Source of the DNA: Cristatella mucedo | Taxonomy: Eukaryota; Bryozoa; Phylactolaemata; Cristatellidae | NCBI GenBank assembly: GCA_009760855.2 | Contig: WPIO01000089.1 | Span: forward strand, 461,001 to 525,000 | DNA: 64,000 nt | Reading direction: 5' to 3' | Shown: piece after piece, positions 10,430 through 22,796 of the stretch | Position numbering within the stretch: the first letter of the stretch is position 1 | Layout: every line of letters starts with the position of its first letter | Program-made: the position numbers and the translations under genes | The notes under the pieces: generated by a model | Database searches by the model: none | Told to the model about the DNA's origin: nothing | The model's input: the letters and a program-made list of their open reading frames with translations, nothing else

Positions 10430-11890
10430 CTGTCGCTCGCTTGCGTCGATACCCGGAGACAGCACGGAGTCGTGCACGAGATCGGGCGACTGCTGCGCAT
10501 CGTGCGAGATCTCGTGCCTGGGACGCTCGAGCAGCTTCCGCCCGAGGAGCGAGGGGCGCCCTCGCGATCGCGCGCCCGCTCGATCGCGCGCCGTCCGGCG
10601 CCGTCTTTAGCGCGAGCCGGCGTTCAGTTGGCAGAGAGACCCGCGGCAGGCCTGACCTCCCTGACCACCCTGACCTCCGAGGTTCGCAAGTTCAGAGGTC
10701 AGGGTCGGAGTCGGGCGACGGGCGCGCGCCTCCTAATTTGGTTTAAAGGAAAAGCTACTTGGGATCTCGTAGTCGGTCGTGCACGCTCTGTCGCTTCCTC
10801 GCCCGAGCGAGGAAGGTCTCCTCGCTCGGGCGAGATAGCAGCTCGAATTGAATAACTCAGAGCCCGTGCATCTAATGGCGCGCGCGTAGTCTGAAAAGGC
10901 GCCTTCACTTTCGACACCGTCGCCGCACTGCCGCACTGCCCGTCGCCGCCTACCGATCGTGGCCACCGGCCACGGCGGTCGCCTGCGCGGTGACATCAGC
11001 CTCGGCTTCGTGGGTGCCGAGAAAACGCCACCGCGGGCAGATCGGCGCAAGAAAGTCGTGCGGATTTTTTTCTAAGCAGAACGATTCGCAATGGATCCGC
11101 GACAGGCCGATCTCTCTCCATTTCCTTTCCTGTTTCCGTTAGAGCGCTGCCGCTCAGCAGGCGAGCGCCGCCAGACGGCCGGTCGCGTTGCCGCAACGCA
11201 AGCGCTCCGCCTCCGCCGATTCGCGCGCGCTCCTAGGGCGACGCGCTGACAGTTTCGCCGCCTCTTAGGCTTCGACGCTCGTCGACGGACGTCGCGCGCG
11301 GCGCCATTTCTCACCTGCAGCGGCGCCGATGACGACGAGAGCACGAGCTAGGAACATGGCTGCTGCTGCAGCGTCTTTCGAACGACGGACGGAGCGGACG
11401 GAGCGGACGGAGCGGACTCGCACCACTCGGATCTCCTTCACTCGCTCCTCTTCTCCTTCGCGAAGCCTTCACTTTTGTAGAGCAAGGAATCAACGAAGGC
11501 TCCAAATATGCGTCGTGGTATCGCTCCACAGGCAGATAGTTGCCGAGGAGGAGGCCCACACGCTGAGGCCCAGAAACGCCTCCTCGTCGCCGCCGCCGCG
11601 CCATCCACGCCGCAGCGGCGTGACGCAGATCAGCGGTCAACCACGTGCGCGTCAGGGCAGCGTGAAAGAGCCGACGAAAGATACGCCGTCAACACAACGG
11701 CAGACGCCGAAGCTCCGTCGCTCTCCGTCGGTCCGACAGGTGCCCACGGTCGCCAGCGGCGATAGCCGCATGGCGGCGGCCACGTGGCACCGAGGCGCCG
11801 AGCGCAGGGAGCGCTAGGAACGATCGGGGAGGGGCGTGTCCGGGCGCGTCCGGGCGCGCATCCGCGTAGAGGCGGCACGTGCTGCGCTCC
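10430..11890. promoter_or_regulatory. CpG-island-like block upstream of propeller gene A
   Basis: The region is strikingly GC- and CpG-rich and contrasts with the AT-rich flanks. It includes a 17-base-arm hairpin (10797-10835) and a conserved segment at about 11085-11420 matching 40617-40955. It may hold the unseen first exon and promoter of propeller gene A or a divergent transcript. No coding exon can be supported. Confidence 0.4.
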
Positions 11891-12479
11891 ACCCTGTTCC
11901 TCGTTCGGCGTAGTGTAAGAAGAAGTATCCGACATCAGTCTGGCGAAAATGGAGTCCTGACATGCGAACTGACGAGGCGTATACAATGTCCCAACGCTCT
12001 GCGACCTATTGTATCTGAAGCCGGAGAAGCGTTCGACAGAAGCCAGACACTTCTCGCAAATAAGCGAGCACTTACTTACTCGCTCCTTGCAACGGTTAGA
12101 GTGATCGCAGAATAAAGTTTCAACTTCTCATCTTAGTAAACGAACAATCTCACTTGCTAGCAAAAGACAGCACTGCCTGGCCAATACAAAGCGCAACAAG
12201 AGACTGGACCCCTGTAGAATTTAAGCAGGAAATACATTTGACATTTACGTCGTGCAATGCTGTTACGTTTGTAGATGACATGGGAAAACTGTAGCTGTCT
12301 ATCAGCACAGGACTCGCTGCTGATTATGTGCTGAGGAAGAGACGCGAGCAAACAGGCTGCACGAAGTGGACGAAGCGCCGATAAGACAGTACTAAGCTGG
12401 CCAGTACGAGAAGCCATAGCGTGCGCCTCCAACATCTCCATTTTTGCTACCGATGTTTTTGGCACGTTTAGTAGCTTCA

Positions 12480-12963
12480 TTAAGTTGCACGGCGTTCAAG
12501 TCTCTGGATTTCTTCTCCGCTTAAGGGTGCAACACCGAGCTGAGTAAGGTATTTTGTGCACTGATACGAAGACAAATAGACACCGAGTTTCTGTGCAGAG
12601 GTTACGTAAGATATTTTGCCGCGGCCATTTTTAAGGTTAGGTTTTCTTGTCGCTTGAGTGACTTTAGGTCTGCCTAAGACAACTGTGTCCGTTTCATTGT
12701 CATTAAATCTGAGAAAGTTTGCCGTCATCTTAAAGTGCGAATGTAAGCAGCACAATCTTCCCTAAAGACGTGAGAGTTTGAGGCGTTGGATGCAGGGAAA
12801 GAATCAAAGCTGCAAGGTACAGCTGTGTGTCATCTGCATTGTAATGAAAGCCTATATTGTACTGGACGATTAAATTGGCAAGAAGGAGAGTACAATTTTG
12901 AAAAGCAATGGAAAAGTAACAGATCTGCCAGGTATCCGATACTCTAAACACTCGAAGGCTCAT
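12480..12963 (-). mobile_element. LINE reverse-transcriptase fragment (family A)
   Basis: The minus strand reads YNADDTQLYL, the catalytic YxDD box of a LINE reverse transcriptase, then KMTANFLRFNDNETDTVVLG. This matches [10 protein letters not shown] and MAANFLKLSDDKTNLVVMG in the longer copy at 59.3-61 kb. It is a short fragment with frame breaks. The related piece at 43.14-43.49 kb is in the opposite orientation. Confidence 0.7.
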
Positions 12964-13179
12964 CAGATTGCCGTTTTGCCGTTAACTTCGAAGCGCTTAA
13001 ATATGGCACCGAAATTGAACCTTGGCCACTTCAGTGCCGTGCCGGAGATGCCTAAGTGAGATGCCCGGTGAGACGCTCAGGTGAGATGCCATGAGGAGAC
13101 GCTCAGTCGAGGCGGCGGTCGCTTATGAAGGACTTTTGCGATCTCCGCTATTGAAACGCGTGTACGCTAAATAGGTCAG

Positions 13180-13620
13180 ATGTTAACAGTGCTGGAAATT
13201 TTGAAATTGACAGCGGTTCCTTAATTACAAGCATAGGGACCAGATGAGTCGTAATCTACGATATAGAATTCAGAATGAACCGGACATCTGGAGTGATGCC
13301 CCCAGTTAGATGTACTCTGGGCTTCGATTTGTACACGAATTGTACTTTAAGCTCCGTGCTTTGTAAGTTGCGTACGCTACGCGCTTTGTACACTACGGCT
13401 GGTGCCGTACAGATGTGGGGCGTCCCGTGGATGTTGAATAGACTGCTCTACATTAATAAACTGAACTAGCTATATTGAAGCGTGGGCACTCATTATTACT
13501 GGCACGCCTTGCTACAGGCTTGCAGCCTTCGATGAATGCTACGCTCGTTCGCTCGCTAGCGGAGGCATATAAAGTTGAAAGAGTTTGGCGCTAGTCGTTT
13601 CTGCACGGCATTGCTATAAA
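13180..13620. other. No feature recognised
   Basis: This short spacer lies between the end of the duplicated unit and the long (CT)n tract. Open frames are short and show no family resemblance. I see no RNA gene or repeat boundary. Confidence 0.5.
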
Positions 13621-13622
13621 CG

Positions 13623-13830
<208 letters not shown>

Positions 13831-14199
13831 CGGTCGCTGTGCGCTATGTGCCAGCTGTTTCTCGCCCGTCTTCCTTTGTGCGGTTTTACAGCAGGCGCCG
13901 GCAATGTGCCGGGCGCATTCTTTCTTGCTAATTTTACTCGACGGACAGCGAAACATCTCATGAAAGAGGAAAGCGAGAGATCGGTCGTCAGCCCGTCTCA
14001 GACGCCGCAGAAATGGCGGGCAGCGACGACATCGCCGAGCGCAGCAATCGTGGTCAGCATTCTCATGCACGATACTCACAAGCAGCCAGGTCAAAAATTC
14101 CCACCAGACCGATAGCGATAAGCCGCTTTTCAAATTAAGCAACAGTTGAGAGCGCCATCTGCCGGAAATTCCGTCGGAGCAACGGCGGCCAACTTACGT

Positions 14200-15640
14200 A
14201 AGCGCAACGCAGGAGGTTTGCGCTCGTGCCGCCATCAGTCGCGTTTGCCTCTGTAATTAATTAGCGAGGGACTTTTCGACGAGCTCGCGCAGGCGCGCAG
14301 CCGCTTATCCGGGCAGCGCCTAAGCCTGAGAAATGACGCGAAACCATAAGCAGTGGACTTCGATGGCGGAGCCGAACAGTGGCGGCGGCCGCTGCAGTCG
14401 CCGCTCGCCCGCTCGCTCCGCCGCAGCTCCGGTCAGCTTTCGGCCAAAGTCCTCCGGCCGCGCCAGCTGACGCGGAGGTCACGCGCGCCGGCCGCTCCCG
14501 GCGCTCGGCGCGGCGCTCGCGCTCGAGTCAGCGGCCTCGCTGCTCTGGCGGCGGGGACGCGCCGCGCCGCGCTTCGTAGCGCGAACGCAGATCGCGGCGG
14601 CGATAGAGACCCGCCCGCGCCGAGCTCGCCGCGTCCGCTACTGCCGGCCGGCCGGGGGGCGGGGCGAAACTGTCCGCGACGAAAACCGACGAGTGGCCGC
14701 CAGAGCCACCGCCCGGCCACTTCCGGCGATCCTGCCTGAGAGCAAGCGGCTCTCCTCCGCTTCGACAACCGACGCGATGCGTTCGTGACGACTGCAGCTC
14801 CTCCGTCCGCACTGCGGACGGAGGAGCTGCAAGCTGCCGAGTTCGCGCTGCCGCCACGGCGCACCCGATTGCAGCGCCGCGCACGACTCGCACGACGCGT
14901 TCGACTCGCGGCAATTTCGCGAGGCTCTCCGACGAGCGACCACTCGCTTGTGCAGCGCTCGAGCTCTGCTCTTAGCCGGACGCGCGACGAACGGCGCGCA
15001 ACGACGTAGTGTCCCGCGGCAGTCTTTGGCTTCGAGGCCTCGCGCCTCGTTCGCTTCATGCCGCCCCCAGCGTCCAATGCGGTGCGCGATAGAAGCGGAG
15101 TTGCTCTTGCGCTCGGATTTTGTCCGCCCGGGCTGCTTTCGACATAGGGTGCGCTCGCCACGCCGGACAGATGCGCTGGCTACTATTTTTCACAGCCGAG
15201 CTATCTTAAAAGGCAAAGCCGCGTTTGCTTGCCGAGGTTGAGCAATCGTTGCGACGCGATCGCGACCTTCAGACAGGTCCGCGACCTTCAGACGCGTCTT
15301 TTCGACCTTTCAGCTCCCTTGGACAGCTTACAGCGTTTGTGCAGCGCTACGTAGAATGCTGCTATTTTATCAGGCAGCGACTTTATCGCAAAGCGACCGC
15401 GACCGCGCGAGGCCGACGTCTCCATCGCTCGCGCGGTCATCGGCGAACGCCTGGCGAGGAGGCGGCGCCCCGTCCTATGCCAGCCACTCCCACTCCATTA
15501 GTGGTTCGCTCGGTCGCCGTGCGTCGATCCGCGAATAGCTGCGCGAAGCGAACGGTGACAAGGCTGCGCCACCACCGTCACATCTGTCCAGCGCTACCTG
15601 TGCAGGAATCTCGCGAACAGCTTCAGGAAGGTCGATTACC
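14200..15640. promoter_or_regulatory. CpG-island-like block
   Basis: About 1.4 kb of very GC- and CpG-rich DNA is bounded by a (CT)n tract on the left and a purine-rich GA/GACA tract on the right. It contains a near-perfect 39-base palindrome at 14793-14831. Long open frames occur on both strands, as expected from GC richness, but none resembles a known protein. A promoter or untranslated first exon is possible. Confidence 0.4.
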
Positions 15641-15654
15641 CGACGAGACCCACC

Positions 15655-16250
15655 CAGAGAGACAGAGAGACAGCCAGACAGAGAGACAGAGACAGAGAGA
15701 GTAAGACACAGAGAGACAGAGAGAGACAGAGAGACAATAACAGAGACAGGCAGACTGACAGACAGAGAGGGAGTTAGAGCGGGAGAGGGAAGAAAGACAT
15801 TGACAGAGACAGACGGACAGAGAGGAAGAGAGAGAGAGACAAAGAGGAGAAGAGAGAAAGAGACAGACAGACAGACAGAGAGAGAGAGGGGAATAGGAAG
15901 AGAACCTGAGAGACGGAGAGAGAGATTCAAACAGATAGACAAGAGACAAACACAGACAGACGGAGAGAGATAGACAAAGAGGCAGAGAGATAGACAAACA
16001 GCGAGAGACAGAGACGAACAAACGGAGAGACAGAGAGAAACGCAGAGAGACACACGGAGAGAGAAAGAGAACGAGAGAGAGAGAGAAGGAGAGAAAGTGA
16101 CAGAGACAGGCACAGAAATAGATGGACAGACAGCGAATCATAGACAGACACAGAGACAGACAGACAGGGGGACAGAGACAGACACGGTGAGAGCCAGAAA
16201 GCGATAGAGAAACAGAGAGGGAGAGACGGAGAGAGAGCGAAAGAGTTCGA
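15655..16250. repeat. Purine-rich GA/GACA imperfect microsatellite
   Basis: About 600 bases are made of gagaga, gacaga and gagacag units with almost no pyrimidines other than C within GACA. It is a degenerate simple-sequence tract. The minus strand reads as Leu/Ser/Cys-rich nonsense frames. Confidence 0.9.
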
Positions 16251-16645
16251 CACTGTTCCGACGGAGGAGAATAAGTAGACCAAGAGCGAGCTCTCCCCGT
16301 GGTACGCCGAAGCGACCGACGAAAGACCAGAGAGGCAAACTCCAGTAGTCGAGGCCTAACCAGACTAAGCTGCTAACTCGCCAACGTTTTTAATTGCCTT
16401 CTCGACATTGGACCGTTTGCATCATCAGTCAGGGCTCTCTGGTTGTTTCCAGTTGTCTTCTTCAGAGCTCTTCTTCGGTTGCACTATCTTCCCACAGACA
16501 AACTAGGTGCATTGACATTTTACGGTCAAGGACCCTTGCTACTGGCACCTGCAAAATTCTCGAGGTTAATGTCCTTTCAAAGAGCTCGAGACCACCAAAA
16601 TCTTTCGGCAGCAGGCAACCTGCGAGCCGACCCACAATGCTCGCG

Positions 16646-16781
16646 AAACGCTTCTCTCTCTCTCTATTTCTTTCTGTCTCTCTCTCTCTTTCTTTCTCTC
16701 TCTCTCTTCTCTCTCTCTCTCTTCTCTCTCTCTCTTTCTCTCTCTCGCTCTCTTTCTATTTCTCTTTCTCTCTCGCGCGCG

Positions 16782-16812
<31 letters not shown>
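16646..16812. repeat. (CT/TTTC)n imperfect microsatellite
   Basis: A pyrimidine-rich tract of tctctc units with interspersed tttc and cgcg. It is the third long homopurine-homopyrimidine tract within about 3.2 kb. Confidence 0.9.
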
Positions 16813-16824
16813 CCTTGCTCTTTT

Positions 16825-16970
16825 AACAGTTCGAAATCAGATGCCACACGTACAATAGCTACGCCTGCACTTGGACGTGTGCACGGTCGCAATGGCCGGG
16901 CACCAGCTCGGGCTGAAGTCAAACTGATTCGAGCCGCCTGCATTACGGCAGATAAGAGCTGCCTCTCAGC
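16825..16970. repeat. Interspersed repeat, copy 1
   Basis: The stretch matches 44596-44760: both carry 'cttggacgtgtgca', 'ggccgggcacc' and 'gctgcctctcagctctccca' in the same order. The element family is not recognised. Confidence 0.6.
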
Positions 16971-16979
16971 TCTCCCAGG

Positions 16980-17239
16980 ATCACAACCTCAAAACCTTTG
17001 AAGACCGTGCCTTCGGTTCTTATGCTCCCAAAGCCTGGAACTTACTACCGAGGCACGTCACAACGTCCCTTGACATGACGACATTTAAAATGAAGTTTAA
17101 AATGCACCTGTTTGACAGCATTCGTTGGGTCTTTGCGATTCGTCTTTCGCGTGCTTACCTGCTTAGACTATGCCTGATTTTTGCGGATTTCACCGCCAAA
17201 CATTTGGTAATGATTTCTATGCAGTCTCGTCAAAGTGCC

Positions 17240-17275
<36 letters not shown>

Positions 17276-17330
17276 CAGTTCTCTGAGGACGCTATACAAA
17301 TGTATTATTACTATTACTACTATCACCTTA
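16980..17330 (+). mobile_element. LINE 3' end (family A) with internal (GA)n
   Basis: The plus strand reads a decayed NLKTFEDRAFGSYAPKAWN followed by a THLF-like end, as in other family A copies. A 33-base (GA)n run at 17240-17273 interrupts the 3' untranslated end, and an ATT-type tail follows at about 17300-17325. Confidence 0.6.
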
Positions 17331-17647
17331 ACCACTTAGCTAAGCCAGAGCGGCAGCGATGATTCTCACCCGACGATTTTATTAGAATTTACCCGAAGTA
17401 TTAGAATTTACTAGCCAGGTATGCTGCTTCAATATCAGAACTTAGTGGTTCTAATACTTTATCTCCGCATTTTTTCAATAGCAATGCAGAAGACGTACTG
17501 ATGCTATGACCATATGGGACGGTAATGAAACTACTGAAGTGATAGATGAACGGAGGACAATGACGACTATGTAGTCAGAAAGAGTCCATTTAAAACTATA
17601 TTTTAAACTATTTTAAACATTTTAAACTATATTTAAGCTATCATTAC

Positions 17648-17728
17648 TGAAACTTCCAAGTCTGTGGGACCTTAGCCGTGCGTAAAGACGCACGCTCGCC
17701 GGTTCAACCCCCGAGGGCGATGCATCGT
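17648..17728 (+). other. Possible tRNA-derived fragment
   Basis: A GGTTCAACCCC string resembling a pol III B box, flanked by a CTCG/CGAG stem and followed by a run of eight T, suggests a tRNA-like or SINE head. A convincing acceptor stem and anticodon arm cannot be drawn, so I do not call a tRNA gene. Confidence 0.2.
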
Positions 17729-17969
17729 TTTTTTTCAACTTTAGTGTTACAGCACACGTCGATGTGAATCGCCGTGTTTACAAGAAATTGAAGCAATGGC
17801 TCAGCTACTTTTTACTTTCATTTTACAGCAGTGCTCGCATTCTCGCACATAGATTTTTCATGTCGAGCATGGTGCTGAAAAAGGTTAAGCGTGTGCGATT
17901 GCCTAAGACTGCTGTCTCCATTAGCGAAAGCTTAGGACAGACCGACGATGAACGTGAGCGATGTGAATG

Positions 17970-18245
17970 AACCCCACCTAGCAAGTGCGTAGCCCACCTG
18001 GAAATGTTCATCCCACCTGGCAAGTGCGATGCCCACCTGGAAAGTGCGATGCCTACTGGCAATGTGCAGCCCACCTGGCAAGTGATGTGCCCACCTGGCA
18101 ATGTGCAGCCCACCTGGCAAGTGCATAGCCCACCTGGAAATTGTTAGCCTACCTGGAAAGTGTGATGCCCACCTGGCAATGTGCAGCCCACCTGGCAAGT
18201 GAGGTGCCCACCTGGCAATGTGCAGCCCACCTGGCAATGCGCAGT
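17970..18245. repeat. Minisatellite of 'cccacctggcaatgtgcag' type
   Basis: About 14 imperfect copies of a 17-20 base unit built on 'cccacctggcaa', with variant spacers (gtgcgatg, tgtgcag, gtgcatag). It would read as a repetitive peptide on the minus strand, but nothing else supports coding. Confidence 0.9.
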
Positions 18246-18376
18246 CGATGGCGCTCAAGCACGGTTTGACGGCATGTCTCCTGGATGGGCAACGAGCTCT
18301 ACAGAATCCAAATCGTATCACCTCGTTGACACGTGCCGCCGCAGAACGGCCACGCTCTACGGCTTCGTCCGGTCCT

Positions 18377-18960
18377 TTACGTAATAATAATAATAACTCA
18401 CTTGATAAAGCGCCCTCAGAAAACTCAATCTCTTTCTAGGCGCTTTATATTTGGTGCAAAGGAAACACTATCGGATGGTTAGTAGTAGCTTGCTCGATAA
18501 ACAGCAAGAACAGCATGGTTAGGGGTGACATGCACAGGGTCAGCATACGAATGCGGTTAGTTGCAGAATGCACAGTACCAGCAAGCATAAGCACATGAAG
18601 GACGAATCACAGAGATCCACTAAATGCTGTCATAAATAGGTGCATTTTTAATTTCTTTTTAAATGTGGATAAGTCAGGGGATGTTGTGACGCAAGTCTAG
18701 AGTGAGTTCCAGGCTTTGGGAGCAAACGAGCTAGAGGCACGGTCTCCAAAGGATTGGAGATTTGTACGAGGTATAGGTAAACAGTTCGATTCCGAGAAGC
18801 GGGTGGTACGATGCTTAGCCTGGTGGGGCAGTAGATCTGATAGGTAGGCTGGAGCCAAAAAATGAAGGGACTTAAAAATGAGTGACAAAACCGTGAAGTC
18901 GGTGCGTTGCTTGACTGGCAGCCAGTTCAGGTCTGCGAGGAGTAGTGTGATGTGGCAAGT
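18377..18960 (-). mobile_element. LINE 3' end (family A), antisense
   Basis: It starts with a reversed (ATT)n tail and 'cacttgataaagcgccctcag'. The minus strand then reads MSLIFKSLHFLAPAYLSDLL, TTRFSESNCL and SFAPKAWNSL, the C-terminus of the family A reverse-transcriptase protein. It is 5' truncated. Confidence 0.75.
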
Positions 18961-20235
18961 GCGACGCTCACGACAGACATGCCTAGTCGCAGAGATGTAG
19001 CATCCTCTAGGACTGCCTCTCTGGCGTCGACTGCTAGATTGTCACTCCAGACTCTGCTCGGTTCCGGTTTGCGTCAAGTGAACGAATGGCAAGCAGCTTC
19101 GCAGCGAGCTGGATTTGAATTGAGTCCCTGGATTTTTGATTCAGTAACACTGGCCACTAGCTTGCCCTACCAGGAAAGCTCTGTTCTAATCTAAGCCGTG
19201 TAAGCCCGAACTGGCAACAGCCATCAGCAATCGCGAACAGGGTTATCGGGAAATTTTAGCGCAGATGGCGGGATCACAAACCTGAGAATGTCACTCCCTT
19301 GCTGCTCATAACTGCGCTTGTTTAAGATCTCGCGACTACTGATTGGCCTCAGCTTAAGCTCATCCATTCATGGCCGTTCCTAGCTACCCTGTCATGGAAC
19401 ACGTAACTCCTCATAGAGTATCAACGTAGCAGCATATCTTTGCGCTCTCCTGCTGCCGCTTTGGGTGCTTCTTTTTTTAGCCACAATTTCCCACCAATTC
19501 ATATCCGTTAACATCATTGAATATTCTGCTGCAACTGCAATTTTGCTGTCTTTTTAGAGATTTTTGCAATTGCCAATCAATTTCGCATCAAAACTTTGTT
19601 ACGTATCACGCGCACTACGGGAAACTCTTCTTGAAAACAAGTGTCTATTCCTCGTGACTTTGTGGGTGTGCCAATGCAACTCAGAGATTTGCCTCTAGAG
19701 CAGCGGATTTAGAAACAGAAGCAGCCGAAACAAGAGCACCAGCCATTTTTTCCGCTAAATGCGCAAGAGAAAACGTAGCCAACGGCAGATGCCATTCACA
19801 AGGTCGAGGGTCAAGCGTGGGGGAACGAGACCGTCGATCGCGGAGATTGATCTGGTAATCCAGTCGCATTTTTATTAACCATGCTTAAATATAGTCACAG
19901 CTGCTTAAAGACATTAATATAATCAGGACGCAGTCAGTACCCTCTGCATGTCACTTGCCTTGAGTACCCCTAACTTAAAAGTGAATAAGAAAAAATCAGA
20001 AACATTCTGACTGACGATGCAAATGGTCTCCCTGCCAATTCGCCTTAAACTTAACAGTCTTCAATGATGACAGAACAGGCATTTTTACCAGATTTCATAC
20101 CATTTTTGCTGTTAAAAAAGTTAATTGATTTGTCAGACTTAATGTTGGAAGTTCAATTTTATTCTCTTTTGAAATTGAGAAATTTTGCTGACCACCCAAA
20201 ACTGGTTGCAAGATACTAAAGACTATTCATTTAAT
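18960..20235. other. No feature recognised
   Basis: I see no exon with family resemblance, no RNA gene and no clear repeat here. Open frames on both strands are short. Confidence 0.5.
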
Positions 20236-20237
20236 TA

Positions 20238-20395
20238 TACTGGCCGCGATAGCTCAGCAGGTAAGGTGCTCGCTTTTTACAACCGGGTTCGTGGGTTCGA
20301 GTGCAGGGTGGGTGCAGCGGGCGATCCTTATTGCCAACTGCAAGCAGCAATGATGGTCGTTAAGGCACTTCTGCCTCAATAAACATGAGGCTGTT
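20238..20395 (+). mobile_element. tRNA-derived SINE, family 2
   Basis: The head resembles pol III promoter boxes: A box 'gatagctcagcaggtaagg' and B box 'gggttcgag'. The body 'attgccaactgcaagca...gttaaggc' and tail 'gctgttaaatcagcta' recur at 37.5 and 43.74 kb. Confidence 0.7.
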
Positions 20396-20399
20396 AAAT

Positions 20400-22485
20400 C
20401 AGCTAATATTTTTAATTAAATTTTAATTGAACTTTCCGTTCTTGATGACATTATTGAGAATTTTTTATAAGTGAGGCCTCTCAGTAGAAATTAATATCAT
20501 TGGCGCGAAATATATGTAAGTGTTGATAGTTGACAATTAAGAAAATTAAAAACAATCCTCAAGCCAGGCAAGCCCAGGTATGGAGACCAGATCTTTGCAA
20601 AGAACGGACTCAGATGTATCTAATGGGCAGTAATTGAGTCTGTCGGACAGAAGAGCTTGGTGGATAAAGTGGCACTTAAAGACACCAACACCCAATCATA
20701 TATAATGACCGTGACCTCTTGTCTATTCAGATGCTGCGGCGATCGATGCATCAGGGCATTATCACACCTTGGTTACTGCTCAGTACAATTTCGACAGTCT
20801 CTTAAAGATATCCAGGAATAATTTTTGTTAATGAGCTGTTTGTGAATAAAATAATTAATCCCTAAAGTTAAATCAAGAAACGTTTGGAGGAAATCTTTAC
20901 AACAGGAACAGTGATAAGACGGTAGTTGTTAAGAATATCTGAAGTAATATCTGCACAGGCAGTCTCTGATTTTTAGAAGTCGATAATCAATGTATGCAAG
21001 CTAAAATCAGTTTAGCTGTACTATTTAACTGCATGTATATGGTGCTTGACATCCAAAAGAGATATATACTATTGTGCAAGAAAGGCAAAAGAATATGTCG
21101 TGCCGTTTACGTAAGTCAAATTCGTGTCCCCCTAAATGTGAGGCAAGAGTGAATCATTCTCATCCATTTTGATAGAAAAAATATCCATCTATTGATAAGC
21201 AAAGGTTTTCTACTTTATCAAATAGCAGTACAAGTTATAATGCGCAACTGGCGACCTATTGCAGTTGGTTTAAATTTTCAGCTTTCAGGTTACCAGCGGA
21301 GCTCTGTCCATTCTTGTAGTGAGGATACTCCTTGTGATTCAGTCCAGGCAGGAACCAGCAATGCAGCCTAAAACATTAAGGCTGCCAATACTAACCTGTT
21401 TACGTGCTTGGACTTGCTGCATAAGTGATCCTATAGATTATTACATTTTTAAGGGCGCGAATTTTGTGTAAGCATTTCAATAAGGACAATCACACAAGCC
21501 ACGATTTCTGTTGCTTCGACTCATAAAGATATTCCAAAATTTCTTTATGTTTTAAAGTAACTAATGCCATTTGCAGTAAAAAAAAACTGATAAGTAACTA
21601 ACACCAATAATAAATGTAGTAATGTTATAAAACAGACCTGATGAAAAGTGGCCAGACTCCTTAAGCGGCAGCTTACGTAGCAACATTGTTTGTAAGGTTT
21701 GAAAGTAAAAGTCAGACATACAAAGACACTGGGGAAGCTAATGTCCGTAGATGTCGCAATATCATAGTCTAGCCAATATCTCGATAATATCACGTAATTT
21801 CTAAGCACCAGCTCCAAGTGCGAAAATGAGTGTGTTGGTCCCAAAAAAGGGAAGGCAAGAAAAAGTGTCTATAGTGCTACGTCTGTATCGCATATTGGGC
21901 AAAGCGGCCTTTTCTCGAGATTTATTTGCAGGAACAGCTCCGTACCGTAACAACAAAGATCTCAGCTATGCTACCCTGGCATCTGAGCGTGTTCTCGCAG
22001 CCCTAACACTGGCCTTAAACAGAGATCCTGTACAGTTCCGGCGTCTGGGTGCTTATTTCAGTCCGCTTGTAAAGGTTCCGTATGTATAGCACTTAGTCGC
22101 CGAGCTTTATTTTACTGCTATGCATTTTTCATAAAATAACATAAAGTAAAGCAAAATATATTAATTTAGTGTCTCATATCGGTAGTTTCATTGTAATTAC
22201 AATTACTACTACATATGCCTACAGGATAGCGATAATCCGTTGTGGAGAGGGTCCTGCGAAGAATTCTGCAGAATAACCGAGTACTATAAACATCGTCCCT
22301 GGGTTTTCATCCAAGATATCCATCGCAGAAACTCCAATAGACACTGCTCATCCTAATTTGAGCATCATGTTTAGTTTTTTCTTTCTCATAGCATCACAGA
22401 CCTAGCTTGACCAAACACTAAGATCACTTGATCAAACGCAATAATCTGTCCGTTTGCTGGGCCTCGCGTCCAAAAACTTTCTCTC
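20400..22485. other. No feature recognised
   Basis: AT-rich spacer. A plus-strand frame at 21826-22089 is open but matches no family that I recognise and lacks obvious splice support. Nothing else is seen. Confidence 0.5.
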
Positions 22486-22796
22486 CTGGTTTAACGAATG
22501 ATATCAGACGGCGCGTTGGAGCGGTAGTAGTAGAGAGGCTGCATCGCGCCCTCGCTGAGCGTGTAGTAGCCATCCCCAGCTGCATTCCAGCAGAATGCCT
22601 CACCCTGTGGCACGTTCTGCACCGAGACCTTACTAGGCGATCGCTCCAGTGCCGCCCGAATGTCGGCTTGTCCGCTCTGCAGCTGGTAATGCCAGACTCC
22701 GACCTTCGTGTACAAACATAAACAGTACAAAAATTTTATACGGGAGGGCATCAGTGCCTGAAGCTCGTCGTCGTTCTCGCAGTCCTGAGGCTCGCC

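Noticed and set aside
14433-15161. 242-codon minus-strand Arg/Ala-rich frame
   Set aside because: It lies in a very GC-rich island where stops are rare; overlapping long frames exist on both strands and none resembles a known protein.
15475-16338. Minus-strand Cys/Leu/Ser-rich frames resembling membrane proteins
   Set aside because: They arise from the GA/GACA simple repeat; the apparent hydrophobic helices are a codon artefact.
17648-17728. Functional tRNA gene
   Set aside because: A B-box-like string and a T run are present, but no complete cloverleaf or credible anticodon arm can be drawn.
18960-19200. 80-codon plus-strand frame at 18952-19194
   Set aside because: It overlaps the 5' part of an antisense LINE fragment and matches no family.
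20238-20395. Functional tRNA gene
   Set aside because: The head has A- and B-box-like sequences but lacks a paired acceptor stem, and the same body occurs in other copies, so it is a SINE.
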